DNA of 23,627 bases from contig CADFJN010000027.1 of assembly GCA_902834555.1 (NCBI GenBank), forward strand, positions 1-23,627. Reading direction: 5' to 3'. Of this stretch, positions 15,484 through 23,285 are shown piece after piece. The position numbers were made by a program, and so were the translations under genes. The first letter of the stretch is position 1. Each line of letters begins with the position of its first letter. The DNA is from Atopobiaceae bacterium (GTDB lineage Bacteria > Actinomycetota > Coriobacteriia > Coriobacteriales > Atopobiaceae). Below the pieces are notes generated by a model. That model saw only the letters and a list, made by a program, of their open reading frames with translations. It had not been told where the DNA came from and did not search any database.

Positions 15484-16401
15484 TTACCCCCTCCCCACAA
15501 TCGATCGTCTCAAAACCAGGCACGCCCCCGCATCAGGCCCAAACGCGGGCGGGACAAGCTTGCATGGTTGAGGAAGCATCCCATCTCCAAGCAGCCCGAG
15601 AAGTGCTCCGTTTCCACCCTTGAAAGTGCCCCCTATGTAGGACGTCTTCACCTCAGATGCCGCGGGGAATAGCCTGGACACGATTGTTGAAGCCATCTCC
15701 GCATCTGCGGCGGCAGCATCCCTGAGGATACGGCTTGCCTCGTAATCGCCGTCTACCGCCGCCTCGAAAACCATGGGTGCAAGGGCGGCAACCTCAGTTC
15801 GGCCCGAAAGCGTTGTTCTGCGCAGAGCGATGAGGTCGTAGTCGTTCTTGAGGCCAAGGCGCTCCCGCACAATACGGTAAATCGCCCCTCGGGGCAGCCT
15901 TCCATCAGATTCCCTGCTAAACGCCTCAAGGATGCGACGGCCCATCCACCAGCCGCTTCCCTCGTCCCCAATTTGGAAGCCCCAGCCTCCGCAGCGAAGC
16001 TCGCGGTCGCCCCTAATGCCCAGCGCGGCTGATCCGGTGCCGGCAACCATGACGACACCGTCCTCAAGGCCCAAGGCCGCAACGCACCCAGCCTTGAGGT
16101 CGCTCATCAGGACGTAGGGGTGGCCGTGCACCACCCCCGCGCAGACGGACTCTATCGCCGCGCGGGAGATGGGCTCGTTGCCGTAACCGGCAAGACCGAA
16201 CCCAACGCCCCAATCAGCGCCAATGCCACCGTCCTTCTCAGCCCAGCGCATTCCGGCGAGAAGAATGTCTCGCAGCCCCTTCTCCCCTACCTGCCCAATG
16301 TGGCAGGTAGGAAGCTCAGTGGTGGCGACCCTGTTCATGCGCTCGTCAAACACGCTGAAGGTAGTCTTCGTGCCGCCGCCATCAATGCCAAGCCATCTCA
16401 C
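15484..16401 (-). CDS. BadF/BadG-type amino-sugar kinase (GlcNAc/MurNAc kinase-like)
   Basis: A 305-aa ASKHA kinase of the BadF/BadG/BcrA/BcrD family, which includes N-acetylglucosamine kinases and the MurNAc/GlcNAc kinase MurK of Clostridium. Motifs: phosphate-1 loop DGGGTKT (7-13), probable catalytic Asp101 in SDLKAG, phosphate-2 loop AGTGSAALG (120-128), GDEGSGWWMGR (145-155) and the adenosine loop GGTFKGG near 260. It starts with GTG at 16401, overlapping the mupG stop by 4 nt (GTGA). In this context it most likely phosphorylates GlcNAc released by MupG, feeding GlcNAc-6P; MurNAc is an alternative substrate. The CoA-reductase activator role of other BadF proteins is unlikely, as no iron-sulfur cysteine motif or partner is present. 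Confidence 0.85.
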   Translation of the reverse strand: MRWLGIDGGGTKTTFSVFDERMNRVATTELPTCHIGQVGEKGLRDILLAGMRWAEKDGGIGADWGVGFGLAGYGNEPISRAAIESVCAGVVHGHPYVLMSDLKAGCVAALGLEDGVVMVAGTGSAALGIRGDRELRCGGWGFQIGDEGSGWWMGRRILEAFSRESDGRLPRGAIYRIVRERLGLKNDYDLIALRRTTLSGRTEVAALAPMVFEAAVDGDYEASRILRDAAAADAEMASTIVSRLFPAASEVKTSYIGGTFKGGNGALLGLLGDGMLPQPCKLVPPAFGPDAGACLVLRRSIVGRG

Positions 16402-17498
16402 GATGCATTCGCCTCATGGAAGCGGAACTTCTGCCAGGGCTTGATGGTGTCAATCAAGAAGAGCTCCTCCTCGGGGATATGGCCGACAACGTTGCTCATG
16501 CCGCTGTTCTTCATGTCGTTTCGGGCAATCTGCAGCTCGCCGGCATAGTGACCGTACTCGCTGCTTTCGATGACAACGTCACCCCGGCGAATCGTCTCGG
16601 GCGTATTCAGGACGTCAAAGTGATGTCCTCGATACTTCACGCGGCTCTGCGTGGACCTGATGAAGTTCTCTGAGACGTCACCCCTGTTGAAGTGCAGCTC
16701 GTCCAGAACGATGGAGCGCTCGACCTCTGGTAGCATGTCGACAAGGGCCACGCCAAAGGAAACGAGGTTCTTTGGAAGCCTTGCCACGCTATCAAGCTCC
16801 TCCTGTGTGGGATAGCAGTTCGAGATGATGACGTCATCGATGCCTCCCATGGAGATGTAGTGCTCAACCTGCAGGCGCAGGGGAAGATGCCGATGCATCT
16901 CGAGCGTTGGCAGCCCGTCCGTCACCGGCCAGGGGCCAAAGGTATCGGGCGCCTGGGAGTTGACGAACGCGGCCGTCTGCAGTCCATACGACTTGAAGCG
17001 CCTCGTGCAGGACCGGAAGAAGTCCAAACCAAGGCCGGAATAGTTATGGGGATAGAAGTTGTGGCATCCCACAAGATGCGTCGAATCCGGCTGGTAGTCC
17101 ATGATGGTGTCGATGTAGTGGACGTCATTGCTCATGTTTACCTCAACAGTAAGCCCCTCGGGGTTAAAGGTCATGAGAGACTCCTCATTGCCCGTAAACC
17201 CCATGTCGAGGCGGATGCCGTCCGCACCAATCTGCCTGAAAAAGGAAAGGTCCCGGTAGGAAACCCCAAGCTCGTCGAAGACCCTGGGGTTGCAGTCGAG
17301 AACCACCTCAAAACCAAGCTCATGCGCACGCGCATTTATCTCAGAGAAGTCGCGCATGACATTCTCGCGGCTGTCCTTCACCGAGAGCAGGCAGCTGAAG
17401 ATGCGGGAGAAGCCCGCCGCAGAAGCCCGCTCCAGATAGTCCAGCAGCTGTTCGCGATCGCTCTTCTCGGGATAAATCGAGATTCCAAGACGCTTCAT
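16398..17498 (-). CDS. mupG: MupG-like 6-phospho-N-acetylmuramidase (DUF871, GH170)
   Basis: A 366-aa DUF871 protein with an N-terminal TIM barrel (begins KRLGISIYPEK) and a C-terminal smaller domain. The founding member, Staphylococcus aureus MupG (CAZy GH170), hydrolyses MurNAc-6P-GlcNAc to MurNAc-6P and GlcNAc in the cytoplasm. Conserved-looking segments include FSCLLSVKDS, GADGIRLDMGF, VEVNMSN, LVGCHNFYPHNYSGL and the C-terminal NRGDVSENFIRSTQSR. An AAGGAGG site precedes the ATG. Upstream lies a strong hairpin separating it from the PTS EIIC gene; downstream it overlaps the kinase by 4 nt. Context with murQ, anmK and a PTS agrees with the MupG assignment. Confidence 0.88.
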   Translation of the reverse strand: MKRLGISIYPEKSDREQLLDYLERASAAGFSRIFSCLLSVKDSRENVMRDFSEINARAHELGFEVVLDCNPRVFDELGVSYRDLSFFRQIGADGIRLDMGFTGNEESLMTFNPEGLTVEVNMSNDVHYIDTIMDYQPDSTHLVGCHNFYPHNYSGLGLDFFRSCTRRFKSYGLQTAAFVNSQAPDTFGPWPVTDGLPTLEMHRHLPLRLQVEHYISMGGIDDVIISNCYPTQEELDSVARLPKNLVSFGVALVDMLPEVERSIVLDELHFNRGDVSENFIRSTQSRVKYRGHHFDVLNTPETIRRGDVVIESSEYGHYAGELQIARNDMKNSGMSNVVGHIPEEELFLIDTIKPWQKFRFHEANAS

Positions 17499-17532
17499 GC
17501 GTCCCTCCTTGTCTCAGATTGAATTACAACAA

Positions 17533-17560
17533 CGGCCCCGGAGTCTACGCCCCGGGGCCG
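17533..17560 (-). terminator. hairpin terminator between EIIC and mupG
   Basis: A perfect 9-bp GC-rich stem (CGGCCCCGG at 17533-17541, CCGGGGCCG at 17552-17560) with a 10-nt loop. On the minus strand it is followed by TTGTTGTAATT, a partly U-rich tail. It lies after the EIIC stop and before mupG, so it may end or attenuate the regulator-PTS transcript, or protect its 3' end. Confidence 0.6.
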
Positions 17561-17592
17561 CAACAGATACCTGGGACAGCAGATGCCCTTGG

Positions 17593-18891
17593 CTACTTCT
17601 CTTCCTCCGCAAGCTGCTCCTGGTCGAGGAACTGCTTGTCATACATCTTGACAAAGGGGAAATAGCAAGCAATGGACACGGCGATGAGGATGCAGCAGAG
17701 AACCGCCGCACGCCAGTCGCCGCCGGTTGCGAGGTAGGCGCCAACGGGGCCGGGAAGCGTCCAAGGAGCCGTAATCACAACTCGGTTGACCAGTCCAAGG
17801 CTCGTTGCCACCCATGCGATGGTAGCCGAAATCATGGGCGTGACCACGAAGGGGATGGCAAGGGTGAGGTTGAGCACCACAGGGGCACCAAAGATGAGGG
17901 GCTCGTTGATGTTGAAGAGCGCGGGTGCGATGCCAATGCGCCCAAGATCCTTCAGGTACTTTGACTTGCAAACGGTGACCAGCAGGATTGCAAGACCAAT
18001 GGTGCAGCCGGAGCCGCCAATCCAGATGAACCACTGATAGAAGGGCTCGGCGCCAATGGCGGGCAGTGCCGTTCCGGCGACTCCGGAAGCCGCGGCATTA
18101 GCGTTCTGCTCGAGGAGGGCAAGCCACAGCGGGCGCGCGATGGAACCCACAATCGACACACCGTGAATGCCGAAGAACCAGAAGAAGCAGGTGAGGAAGC
18201 ACACGAGCAGCACGCCTGGCAGGGTGTCAGTAGCCGCAACGAGCGGGGTGATGATGGCGGTGATGGCACCGTTCCAGTTGAAGCCCAGGTAGTACGTGAT
18301 GGAGCCGATAAGGAGCATCACAAGGAGCGTCGGCGTCAGGGCCTCAAACGAACGGGAGACCGAGGGGGGTACCTGCTCCGGCATCGTAATGTGGAACTTT
18401 GAGTTCTGCGTGAGGCGGAAGATGTTGATCGCGATGAACGTCACAATCATGCCAACGAAGAGGCCGCCGCTTCCGAGAGAAGCCATAGGCAGGACAAAGC
18501 CGGCAATCCCCGCGTTGGCATCGGCGCTAACGTTGACCGGCGTGATGGTGAGAAGGAAAGCCATGACGGACATGACGCCACCGGAGAGGCCGTCAAGCCC
18601 ATACGACTTTGCAAGGCTATTGCCCATTCCGTAGACCGCATAGAGGGACATGATGTACATGGTCATGCGGTATGGGAGAAGAATGGTTGCGGCATTGGCC
18701 TTGAGGAACTGGTATACGCCCCAATCCTCGGGAAGGGGTGGGTTCGCGATGATGAGGAAGAATGAACCGACGATAATGAGCGGAAGTGCCGCGATGACGC
18801 CGTCACGAACGGCGAGCAGATACCTGTTTGACCCGAGTTTGCTCATCACGGGCCCTAGCTTCTCTTCCAAGAACTTCTGGAACTTCTCCAT
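17593..18891 (-). CDS. PTS EIIC component, lactose/cellobiose family
   Basis: A 432-aa polytopic membrane permease of the Lac/Cel (Lac-family) PTS. It carries the sugar across the membrane while EIIB phosphorylates it. Family features are the N-terminal basic-hydrophobic start (EEKLGPVMSKLGSNRYLLAVRDG-like), GIHG near residue 218 and INEPLIFGAP near 320, the conserved substrate-binding segment, within roughly ten hydrophobic spans. AGGAGG lies just upstream of the ATG. It is 60 nt after the EIIB gene. Known Lac-family permeases take beta-linked disaccharides including chitobiose; here the neighbours point to GlcNAc/MurNAc disaccharides. MurP-type systems for MurNAc belong to a different (Glc) PTS family. 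Confidence 0.92.
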   Translation of the reverse strand: MEKFQKFLEEKLGPVMSKLGSNRYLLAVRDGVIAALPLIIVGSFFLIIANPPLPEDWGVYQFLKANAATILLPYRMTMYIMSLYAVYGMGNSLAKSYGLDGLSGGVMSVMAFLLTITPVNVSADANAGIAGFVLPMASLGSGGLFVGMIVTFIAINIFRLTQNSKFHITMPEQVPPSVSRSFEALTPTLLVMLLIGSITYYLGFNWNGAITAIITPLVAATDTLPGVLLVCFLTCFFWFFGIHGVSIVGSIARPLWLALLEQNANAAASGVAGTALPAIGAEPFYQWFIWIGGSGCTIGLAILLVTVCKSKYLKDLGRIGIAPALFNINEPLIFGAPVVLNLTLAIPFVVTPMISATIAWVATSLGLVNRVVITAPWTLPGPVGAYLATGGDWRAAVLCCILIAVSIACYFPFVKMYDKQFLDQEQLAEEEK

Positions 18892-18951
18892 ACGTCCTCC
18901 TGTTCGTTCATGTATTCATTTTTCAGCTTGGTGGTGGTGCTAAAGGTGGTG

Positions 18952-19254
18952 TTACCCGAGAACCTTGTCGACTCCCTTGAGGATGTTTTCAACATTGCCA
19001 AACGCATAGTCCTGAGGCGCGATTGGCACGACCGGGATATTCACGGTACCCGCGATCTGTGCCTTTCGGTATGCAATCTGAGGCCCCAGGAGAATGATGT
19101 CGTAGTCTTTCGCCTCGTCCTCATAGTTACCGGTGCCACAGGCGTCAACAGCAAGAGAGATGCCCTTCTCCTGGGCGTACTTCTCCATCTTGTTCATGAG
19201 CACAGAGGTTGACATTCCACCCGAGCAGACCAGCAAGATCTTGTATTCCTTCAT
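18952..19254 (-). CDS. PTS EIIB component, lactose/cellobiose family
   Basis: A 100-aa cytoplasmic EIIB of the Lac family. The phosphorylated cysteine is Cys10 in LLVCSGGMSTS, at the standard position after the first strand. It takes the phosphate from EIIA and passes it to the sugar. GILGP-like LLGPQIAYRKAQI and the central DACGTGNYED are typical. Ribosome site AAGGGA precedes the ATG. It is between the RpiR gene (46 nt upstream) and EIIC. The matching EIIA is encoded on the opposite strand at 20540-20872. Confidence 0.92.
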   Translation of the reverse strand: MKEYKILLVCSGGMSTSVLMNKMEKYAQEKGISLAVDACGTGNYEDEAKDYDIILLGPQIAYRKAQIAGTVNIPVVPIAPQDYAFGNVENILKGVDKVLG

Positions 19255-19300
19255 TTCTGTTCCCTTCCGGATCCCGCGAGCCGCGAGACCCTATACCGCT

Positions 19301-20146
19301 CTACCTCTCGATATAGTTGCGTTCGAACCATTCGGAGCATCGCTCATAGTTTCTGTTCACATACGCCGTGAAGAGGATGTCGACAATGTCCAGCTGAGAA
19401 ATCCTCGACGCGCTGGCCGAGCTTCGAAATATCGACTCCGTCGATGCAACATAAAGGGTTTGGTCTGCCAGGCGCACAAGCTCCGAGTCATGCCCTGCAC
19501 GAGTAATGGCGATGAGCCTCGCTCCGCGCTTCTTTGCCCTTCTTGAGCAACTGATGACCTCGTGCGTAAGCCCCGAATAGCTGAAGGCAATCGCAAGGTC
19601 ACCCTCTCCCATGTTTGTCGCATTCACCAGTTGAACATGCCAGTCGTCGTTGATGTTGCAGCGAACGTTGGCGCGAATGAGCTTGTAATACAGGTCACGC
19701 GCGCTCAGCAGCGAGGAGCCCATCCCAAACAAGTTGATGGTCTCCGAGTCACTCATCATAGCAACGCATGTTTCGATGGCCTCTACATCATTGAGCTTCT
19801 CTGTGATTGCGAGAGACTCCATGTTCTTCCTGGTTACTTTGAGGATCGTCTGCCTGACCGAATCCTTTGGGCTTATGTCCCCTATCGATGTCCTCTCGCT
19901 GTCTCTTCTCCGTGCAAGCTCGAACACCAAAGACCGCTGAAACTGCCGATAACCGCTCAATCCCAAATGCCTGCACATACGAGAAATCGTTGAGGATGAC
20001 ACGAACGAAGCATCTGCGAGTTCGTGGATGCTCATGCCCATAACTTCCTCTGGATGCGAGAGAACGTAGTCAATTGCGTTTCTTTCCGTGACTGTTGCGC
20101 TGTCCCTATTCTCTTTTAAGAGTGCAATGACATCGCGTTGTTCCAT
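19301..20146 (-). CDS. MurR/RpiR family transcriptional regulator
   Basis: A 281-aa regulator with an N-terminal HTH_6 helix-turn-helix domain (about 1-77, with the recognition region SSSTISRMCRHLGLSGYRQF-like) and a C-terminal SIS sugar-phosphate-binding domain (about 115-260, starting near INLFGMGSSLLSARDLYYK and with AFSYSGLTHEV). The family senses phosphosugars; E. coli MurR responds to MurNAc-6P. I chose the ATG at 20146 because GAGG lies 7 nt upstream; an in-frame ATG at 20203 has no site. It is the first gene of the minus arm and lies next to the divergent promoter region, so it probably controls both arms. Confidence 0.92.
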   Translation of the reverse strand: MEQRDVIALLKENRDSATVTERNAIDYVLSHPEEVMGMSIHELADASFVSSSTISRMCRHLGLSGYRQFQRSLVFELARRRDSERTSIGDISPKDSVRQTILKVTRKNMESLAITEKLNDVEAIETCVAMMSDSETINLFGMGSSLLSARDLYYKLIRANVRCNINDDWHVQLVNATNMGEGDLAIAFSYSGLTHEVISCSRRAKKRGARLIAITRAGHDSELVRLADQTLYVASTESIFRSSASASRISQLDIVDILFTAYVNRNYERCSEWFERNYIER

Positions 20147-20216
20147 CGCCTGTCCTCTAACGTTGTACCGATGTGGAATTATCATGTCACGACTTTTGTC
20201 CATTTCTGATATTTTA

Positions 20217-20230
20217 TTTCAATTTTGAAA
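20217..20230. promoter_or_regulatory. candidate RpiR/MurR operator
   Basis: TTTCAATTTTGAAA is a 6-bp inverted repeat with a 2-bp centre, the A/T-rich TTTCA/TGAAA type seen for RpiR-family regulators. It lies 71 nt upstream of the regulator start, so autoregulation would fit. Confidence 0.4.
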
Positions 20231-20462
20231 GTACCACCCCCTGGACGGCTTTTGAGCACCGATGGACGGCACGTGAGACAAGACTCAACATGTCAGCAAA
20301 ATGTATGGTCAGATGGGTAGGTATCGACGTTATCCGAAGCCCAATGCCCTAGAAATACAGCGTTCACCTGCGGTTTAATTGCATGACTCCAACGTTGTCA
20401 TCAAATTCTCCCCGATACGTCCAAGGAGTAAGGAGAGCGCCCCCCAGGAGCAAACAGGCAGT

Positions 20463-20491
20463 TTGTTCGTTGGGAATGCGATGCGTATTCT
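20463..20491 (+). promoter_or_regulatory. candidate promoter for EIIA-murQ-GH1
   Basis: TTGTTC (20463-20468), a 17-bp spacer and TATTCT (20486-20491) resemble a vegetative promoter, 49 nt before the EIIA start. Matches to consensus are partial. Confidence 0.3.
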
Positions 20492-20539
20492 CATCTCGGC
20501 AGGAAAGGCGACAGTTATATCTAGGAGGGAATATCGCCT

Positions 20540-20872
20540 ATGGACGAGAAGAGTGTGCAGACCTCATTCGAGATCATTGCCATGTCCGGAGAGGCGCGGA
20601 GCAAAGCCTACGAGGCGCTCGACTTTGCCAAGCAGGGAGATTTCGACCAGGCCAAAGCAACGATGGCAGATGCTCAGGAGGCGTCGAACAAGGCGCACGC
20701 CATTCAAACCGACCTCATCACGAGAGCTGCCCGTGGCGAGGAGCTGCCTCTCGACATCCTGCTCATTCACTCCCAAGACCATCTGATGACTTCCATCCTT
20801 GCCATTGAACTTATCCAGGAGCTAATTGACCTCTACGCACTGAGGGCAAAGGACATGAAGGAGCGAGCATGA
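20540..20872 (+). CDS. PTS EIIA component, lactose/cellobiose family
   Basis: A 110-aa all-helical EIIA of the Lac family, which forms trimers and receives phosphate from HPr. The phosphorylation site is His77 in LLIHSQDHLMTS, with Asp80 as the buried trimer metal ligand, matching lactococcal LacF His78/Asp81. AGGAGGG lies 10 nt before the ATG. It opens the plus arm and overlaps murQ by 4 nt (ATGA). Its EIIB and EIIC partners are on the divergent arm. Confidence 0.93.
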   Translation: MDEKSVQTSFEIIAMSGEARSKAYEALDFAKQGDFDQAKATMADAQEASNKAHAIQTDLITRAARGEELPLDILLIHSQDHLMTSILAIELIQELIDLYALRAKDMKERA

Positions 20873-21801
20873 GCATGGTATTGCCAGACCTGGGTCGCCT
20901 TCTGACGGAGCAGAGGAACCCAGACACCATGGAGCTGGACACTTTCTCCCCTCTCCAAATAGTGGAGGCAATGAACCGGGAGGACCGCCACGCAGTAGAC
21001 GCGGTTCACGCGGTGCTTCCTCAGGTAGCACAAGCGATTAACTGGTCTACAAAGAGCCTCAGCGCAGGCGGAAGAATTATCTACGTAGGTGCTGGCACAA
21101 GTGGAAGGCTCGGCCTGCTGGATGCCGTGGAGTGCCCGCCGACATTTGGCGTTTCGCCAGACGTAGTTGTGGGAATCATCGCGGGCGGCAAGAATGCTTT
21201 CGTAAAGGCCCGCGAAGGTGCCGAAGACTCAGAGAAGTCCGGCGAAGAGGACCTCAAGAACAAGAGCCTGTGCGACAAGGACATAGTCATTGGCCTAGCC
21301 GCAAGCGGACGCACGCCCTATGTGGTCGGAGCGCTCCGATACGCACGCTCACTTGGATGCAAGACCGTCTCCATTGCCTGCAACCCAAACTCCAAGATCT
21401 CCGCTGAGGCTGATCTGGCAATCGAGGCAGTTACTGGTCCAGAGGTGCTCACGGGTTCCACTCGCCTCAAAGCCGGAACGGCTCAGAAGCTCATCCTGAA
21501 TATGATCTCTACTGGAAGCATGGTGGGGATAGGCAAGGCATACGAGAACCTCATGGTCGATGTGCAGCAAAACAACGAGAAGCTCCGTGCGAGGGCCCAG
21601 GGCATTGTATGCGAGGCCTGCGGTTGCACTCCCGATGTTGCGAGTGAGAAACTGGATGAAGCAGACGGGAACGCAAAGCTCGCAATTACCATGCTCCTGC
21701 TCGGCTGTGATGCAGAGTCCGCGCGAGCAGCCTTGCGAAAAGCGAGGGGGCACGTGCGTCAGGCGGCAAAGAATGCCAGCATCGAAAGGCAGCTGGCATG
21801 A
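20869..21801 (+). CDS. murQ: N-acetylmuramic acid 6-phosphate etherase MurQ
   Basis: MurQ cleaves the lactyl ether of MurNAc-6P to give GlcNAc-6P and D-lactate. The 310-aa protein has the family start (TEQRNPDTMELDTFSP), a SIS domain at about 55-220 with VGAGTSGRLGLLDAVECPPTFG, which carries the catalytic Glu (Glu89 by alignment with E. coli Glu83), REGAEDS, ASGRTPYV, and the C-terminal small helical domain. AAGGAG lies 5 nt before the ATG. It overlaps both neighbours by 4 nt (ATGA with EIIA, ATGA with GH1), so the three are translated as a unit. It is the convergence point of all proposed routes in the locus. Confidence 0.96.
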   Translation: MSMVLPDLGRLLTEQRNPDTMELDTFSPLQIVEAMNREDRHAVDAVHAVLPQVAQAINWSTKSLSAGGRIIYVGAGTSGRLGLLDAVECPPTFGVSPDVVVGIIAGGKNAFVKAREGAEDSEKSGEEDLKNKSLCDKDIVIGLAASGRTPYVVGALRYARSLGCKTVSIACNPNSKISAEADLAIEAVTGPEVLTGSTRLKAGTAQKLILNMISTGSMVGIGKAYENLMVDVQQNNEKLRARAQGIVCEACGCTPDVASEKLDEADGNAKLAITMLLLGCDAESARAALRKARGHVRQAAKNASIERQLA

Positions 21802-23285
21802 GTTTCAAGGTCCCAAAGAGAACCCTTCTCTGGGGAGGGGCAACATCTGCAAGCCAGTATGAGGGTGGCCCTGACATGGTCGGCAAGGGTCCGGACACGC
21901 AAGACGTTCGTCCTTTTCGGCCAAGAACCAGCAAGGCAACGACGGAAACGCGCCTTCTCACCAAAAGAATGGTGGAAGAGGCCCTTGGCTCGGGATTCGA
22001 CGGAAACTACCCCTTCAGGAGGGGGACAGAGGGCATCTCCCACTGCGAGGAGGACATCGGACTTCTCAAAGAGCTTGGGATTGATATCTATCGCTTCTCT
22101 ATCAGCTGGGCGCGACTCTATCCCACTGGTCACGAGAACAACCCAAGCCCCGAAGGCGTTGCCTATTATGACAAGGTGTTTCAGCTGGTACGCAAGGCAG
22201 GCATGCAGGTCTTTCTCACCCTTACGCACTATGCCATGCCAATTGACTTGGTGCTCAGTGACGGGGGCTGGCTTAACAGGGCAACCATAGACGCGTATCT
22301 TAGGTTGGCTCAATTCGTATTCTCTCGCTGGGGGGAATACATCAACTACTACCTGCCATTCAACGAAATCAATGCGGGATACTTCAGCCCGTGGAACGGC
22401 ATAGGACTTCTCAAACCGGAGAATGCTCCTTACGACCTCTCGGAGGTCTTTCAGTCTCTGCACAACCAATTTGTGGCAAGCGCCCGCGTCATTCAACTTC
22501 AGCGGAGCATAGCGCCTAGATGCAAGAGCGGGTGCATGGTTGCAGACTTCTGCTACTACGCCAATACACCATCGCCGGAAGACAACCTCCGGCTGGTGCA
22601 AGATGAGCAGATAAACCAGTGGTTTGCCGTAGACGTCCTAGCGCGCGGCTATTACCCCTCATATGCAAAGCGGTTCTTTGACAAGAACGGCATCACCGTA
22701 ATGATGGAAAACGAGGACTTCGATCTGCTTGCCAACAATACATGTGACTTTGTGGGTATCTCGTACTATCAGTCTTCTGTTGTGTCCTGCGACGAGAATA
22801 GCCCCCAAACGGCAGGAAACCTCGTGTGTTCAACGGTAAACCCCTACCTTCAGGCATCAGAGTGGGGTTGGCAGATAGACCCAGTGGGTCTTCGTACGGC
22901 ACTCAACACGCTATATGACCGCGTTGAAAAGCCAGTCTTCGTAGTAGAAGGCGGACTGGGAGCACGCGACAGAATTGAAATAGAAGATGGCGAGAAGCGC
23001 ATTCATGACCAATATCGCATTGATTACCTTTCGCAGCATTTAAAACAGGTAATCAAAGCACAGAATGATGGCGTGGACGTGCTCGGCTACATCGTTTGGG
23101 GAATCATCGACATTGTCTCAGCAGGAAGCTGTGAAATGGAGAAACGCTATGGGGTCATCTACGTAGACGCAGATAACGAAGGCAACGGAAGTTACGAGCG
23201 TACCCGAAAGGACAGCTTCTGGTGGTACAAGAGCTTCATTCAGGACTACCACCGAAAGAAGAAGTCTGCCTCTGAGAAGCGCTAA
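21798..23285 (+). CDS. GH1 6-phospho-beta-glycosidase
   Basis: A 495-aa glycoside hydrolase family 1 enzyme of the 6-phospho-beta-glucosidase branch. The N-terminal GH1 signature reads GGATSASQYEGG (13-24). Acid/base Glu190 is in FNEIN and nucleophile Glu384 in VVEGGLGA (usually ENG; the Asn is Gly385 here). EWGWQIDPVGLR (355-366) and the phosphate-loop-like SAGSCEMEKRYG (441-452, Lys449 and Tyr451) indicate 6-phosphosugar recognition at the non-reducing end. No signal peptide, so cytoplasmic. It overlaps murQ by 4 nt. Plain 6-phospho-beta-glucosidase on a plant glucoside is possible. Context suggests instead a 6-phospho-GlcNAc-containing disaccharide such as GlcNAc6P-anhydroMurNAc; that is my inference. 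Confidence 0.9.
   Translation: MSFKVPKRTLLWGGATSASQYEGGPDMVGKGPDTQDVRPFRPRTSKATTETRLLTKRMVEEALGSGFDGNYPFRRGTEGISHCEEDIGLLKELGIDIYRFSISWARLYPTGHENNPSPEGVAYYDKVFQLVRKAGMQVFLTLTHYAMPIDLVLSDGGWLNRATIDAYLRLAQFVFSRWGEYINYYLPFNEINAGYFSPWNGIGLLKPENAPYDLSEVFQSLHNQFVASARVIQLQRSIAPRCKSGCMVADFCYYANTPSPEDNLRLVQDEQINQWFAVDVLARGYYPSYAKRFFDKNGITVMMENEDFDLLANNTCDFVGISYYQSSVVSCDENSPQTAGNLVCSTVNPYLQASEWGWQIDPVGLRTALNTLYDRVEKPVFVVEGGLGARDRIEIEDGEKRIHDQYRIDYLSQHLKQVIKAQNDGVDVLGYIVWGIIDIVSAGSCEMEKRYGVIYVDADNEGNGSYERTRKDSFWWYKSFIQDYHRKKKSASEKR

Larger units (their letters stand above)
20147..20539. promoter_or_regulatory. 393-bp divergent control region of the salvage island
   Basis: Separates the RpiR-PTS arm (minus) from the EIIA-murQ-GH1 arm (plus). 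It is more AT-rich than the flanking genes near 20200-20230. It holds the dyad TTTCAA-TT-TTGAAA at 20217-20230 and a candidate plus-strand promoter at 20463-20491. No gene is supported inside it; the open frames entering from 20379 are out of frame with the real EIIA start. Confidence 0.6.

Noticed and set aside
15482..15523. Longer anmK start (GTG at 15523)
   Set aside because: No ribosome site; the GTG at 15481 has GGGGAGG at good distance and matches the family N-terminus.
15484..16401. BadF-type protein as a benzoyl-CoA reductase or dehydratase activator
   Set aside because: No Fe-S cysteine motif or reductase partner; neighbours are all amino-sugar genes.
20379..20808. Alternative plus-strand open frames overlapping EIIA
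   Set aside because: Arg-rich shadows in other frames; the EIIA frame at 20540 has the ribosome site and the active His.
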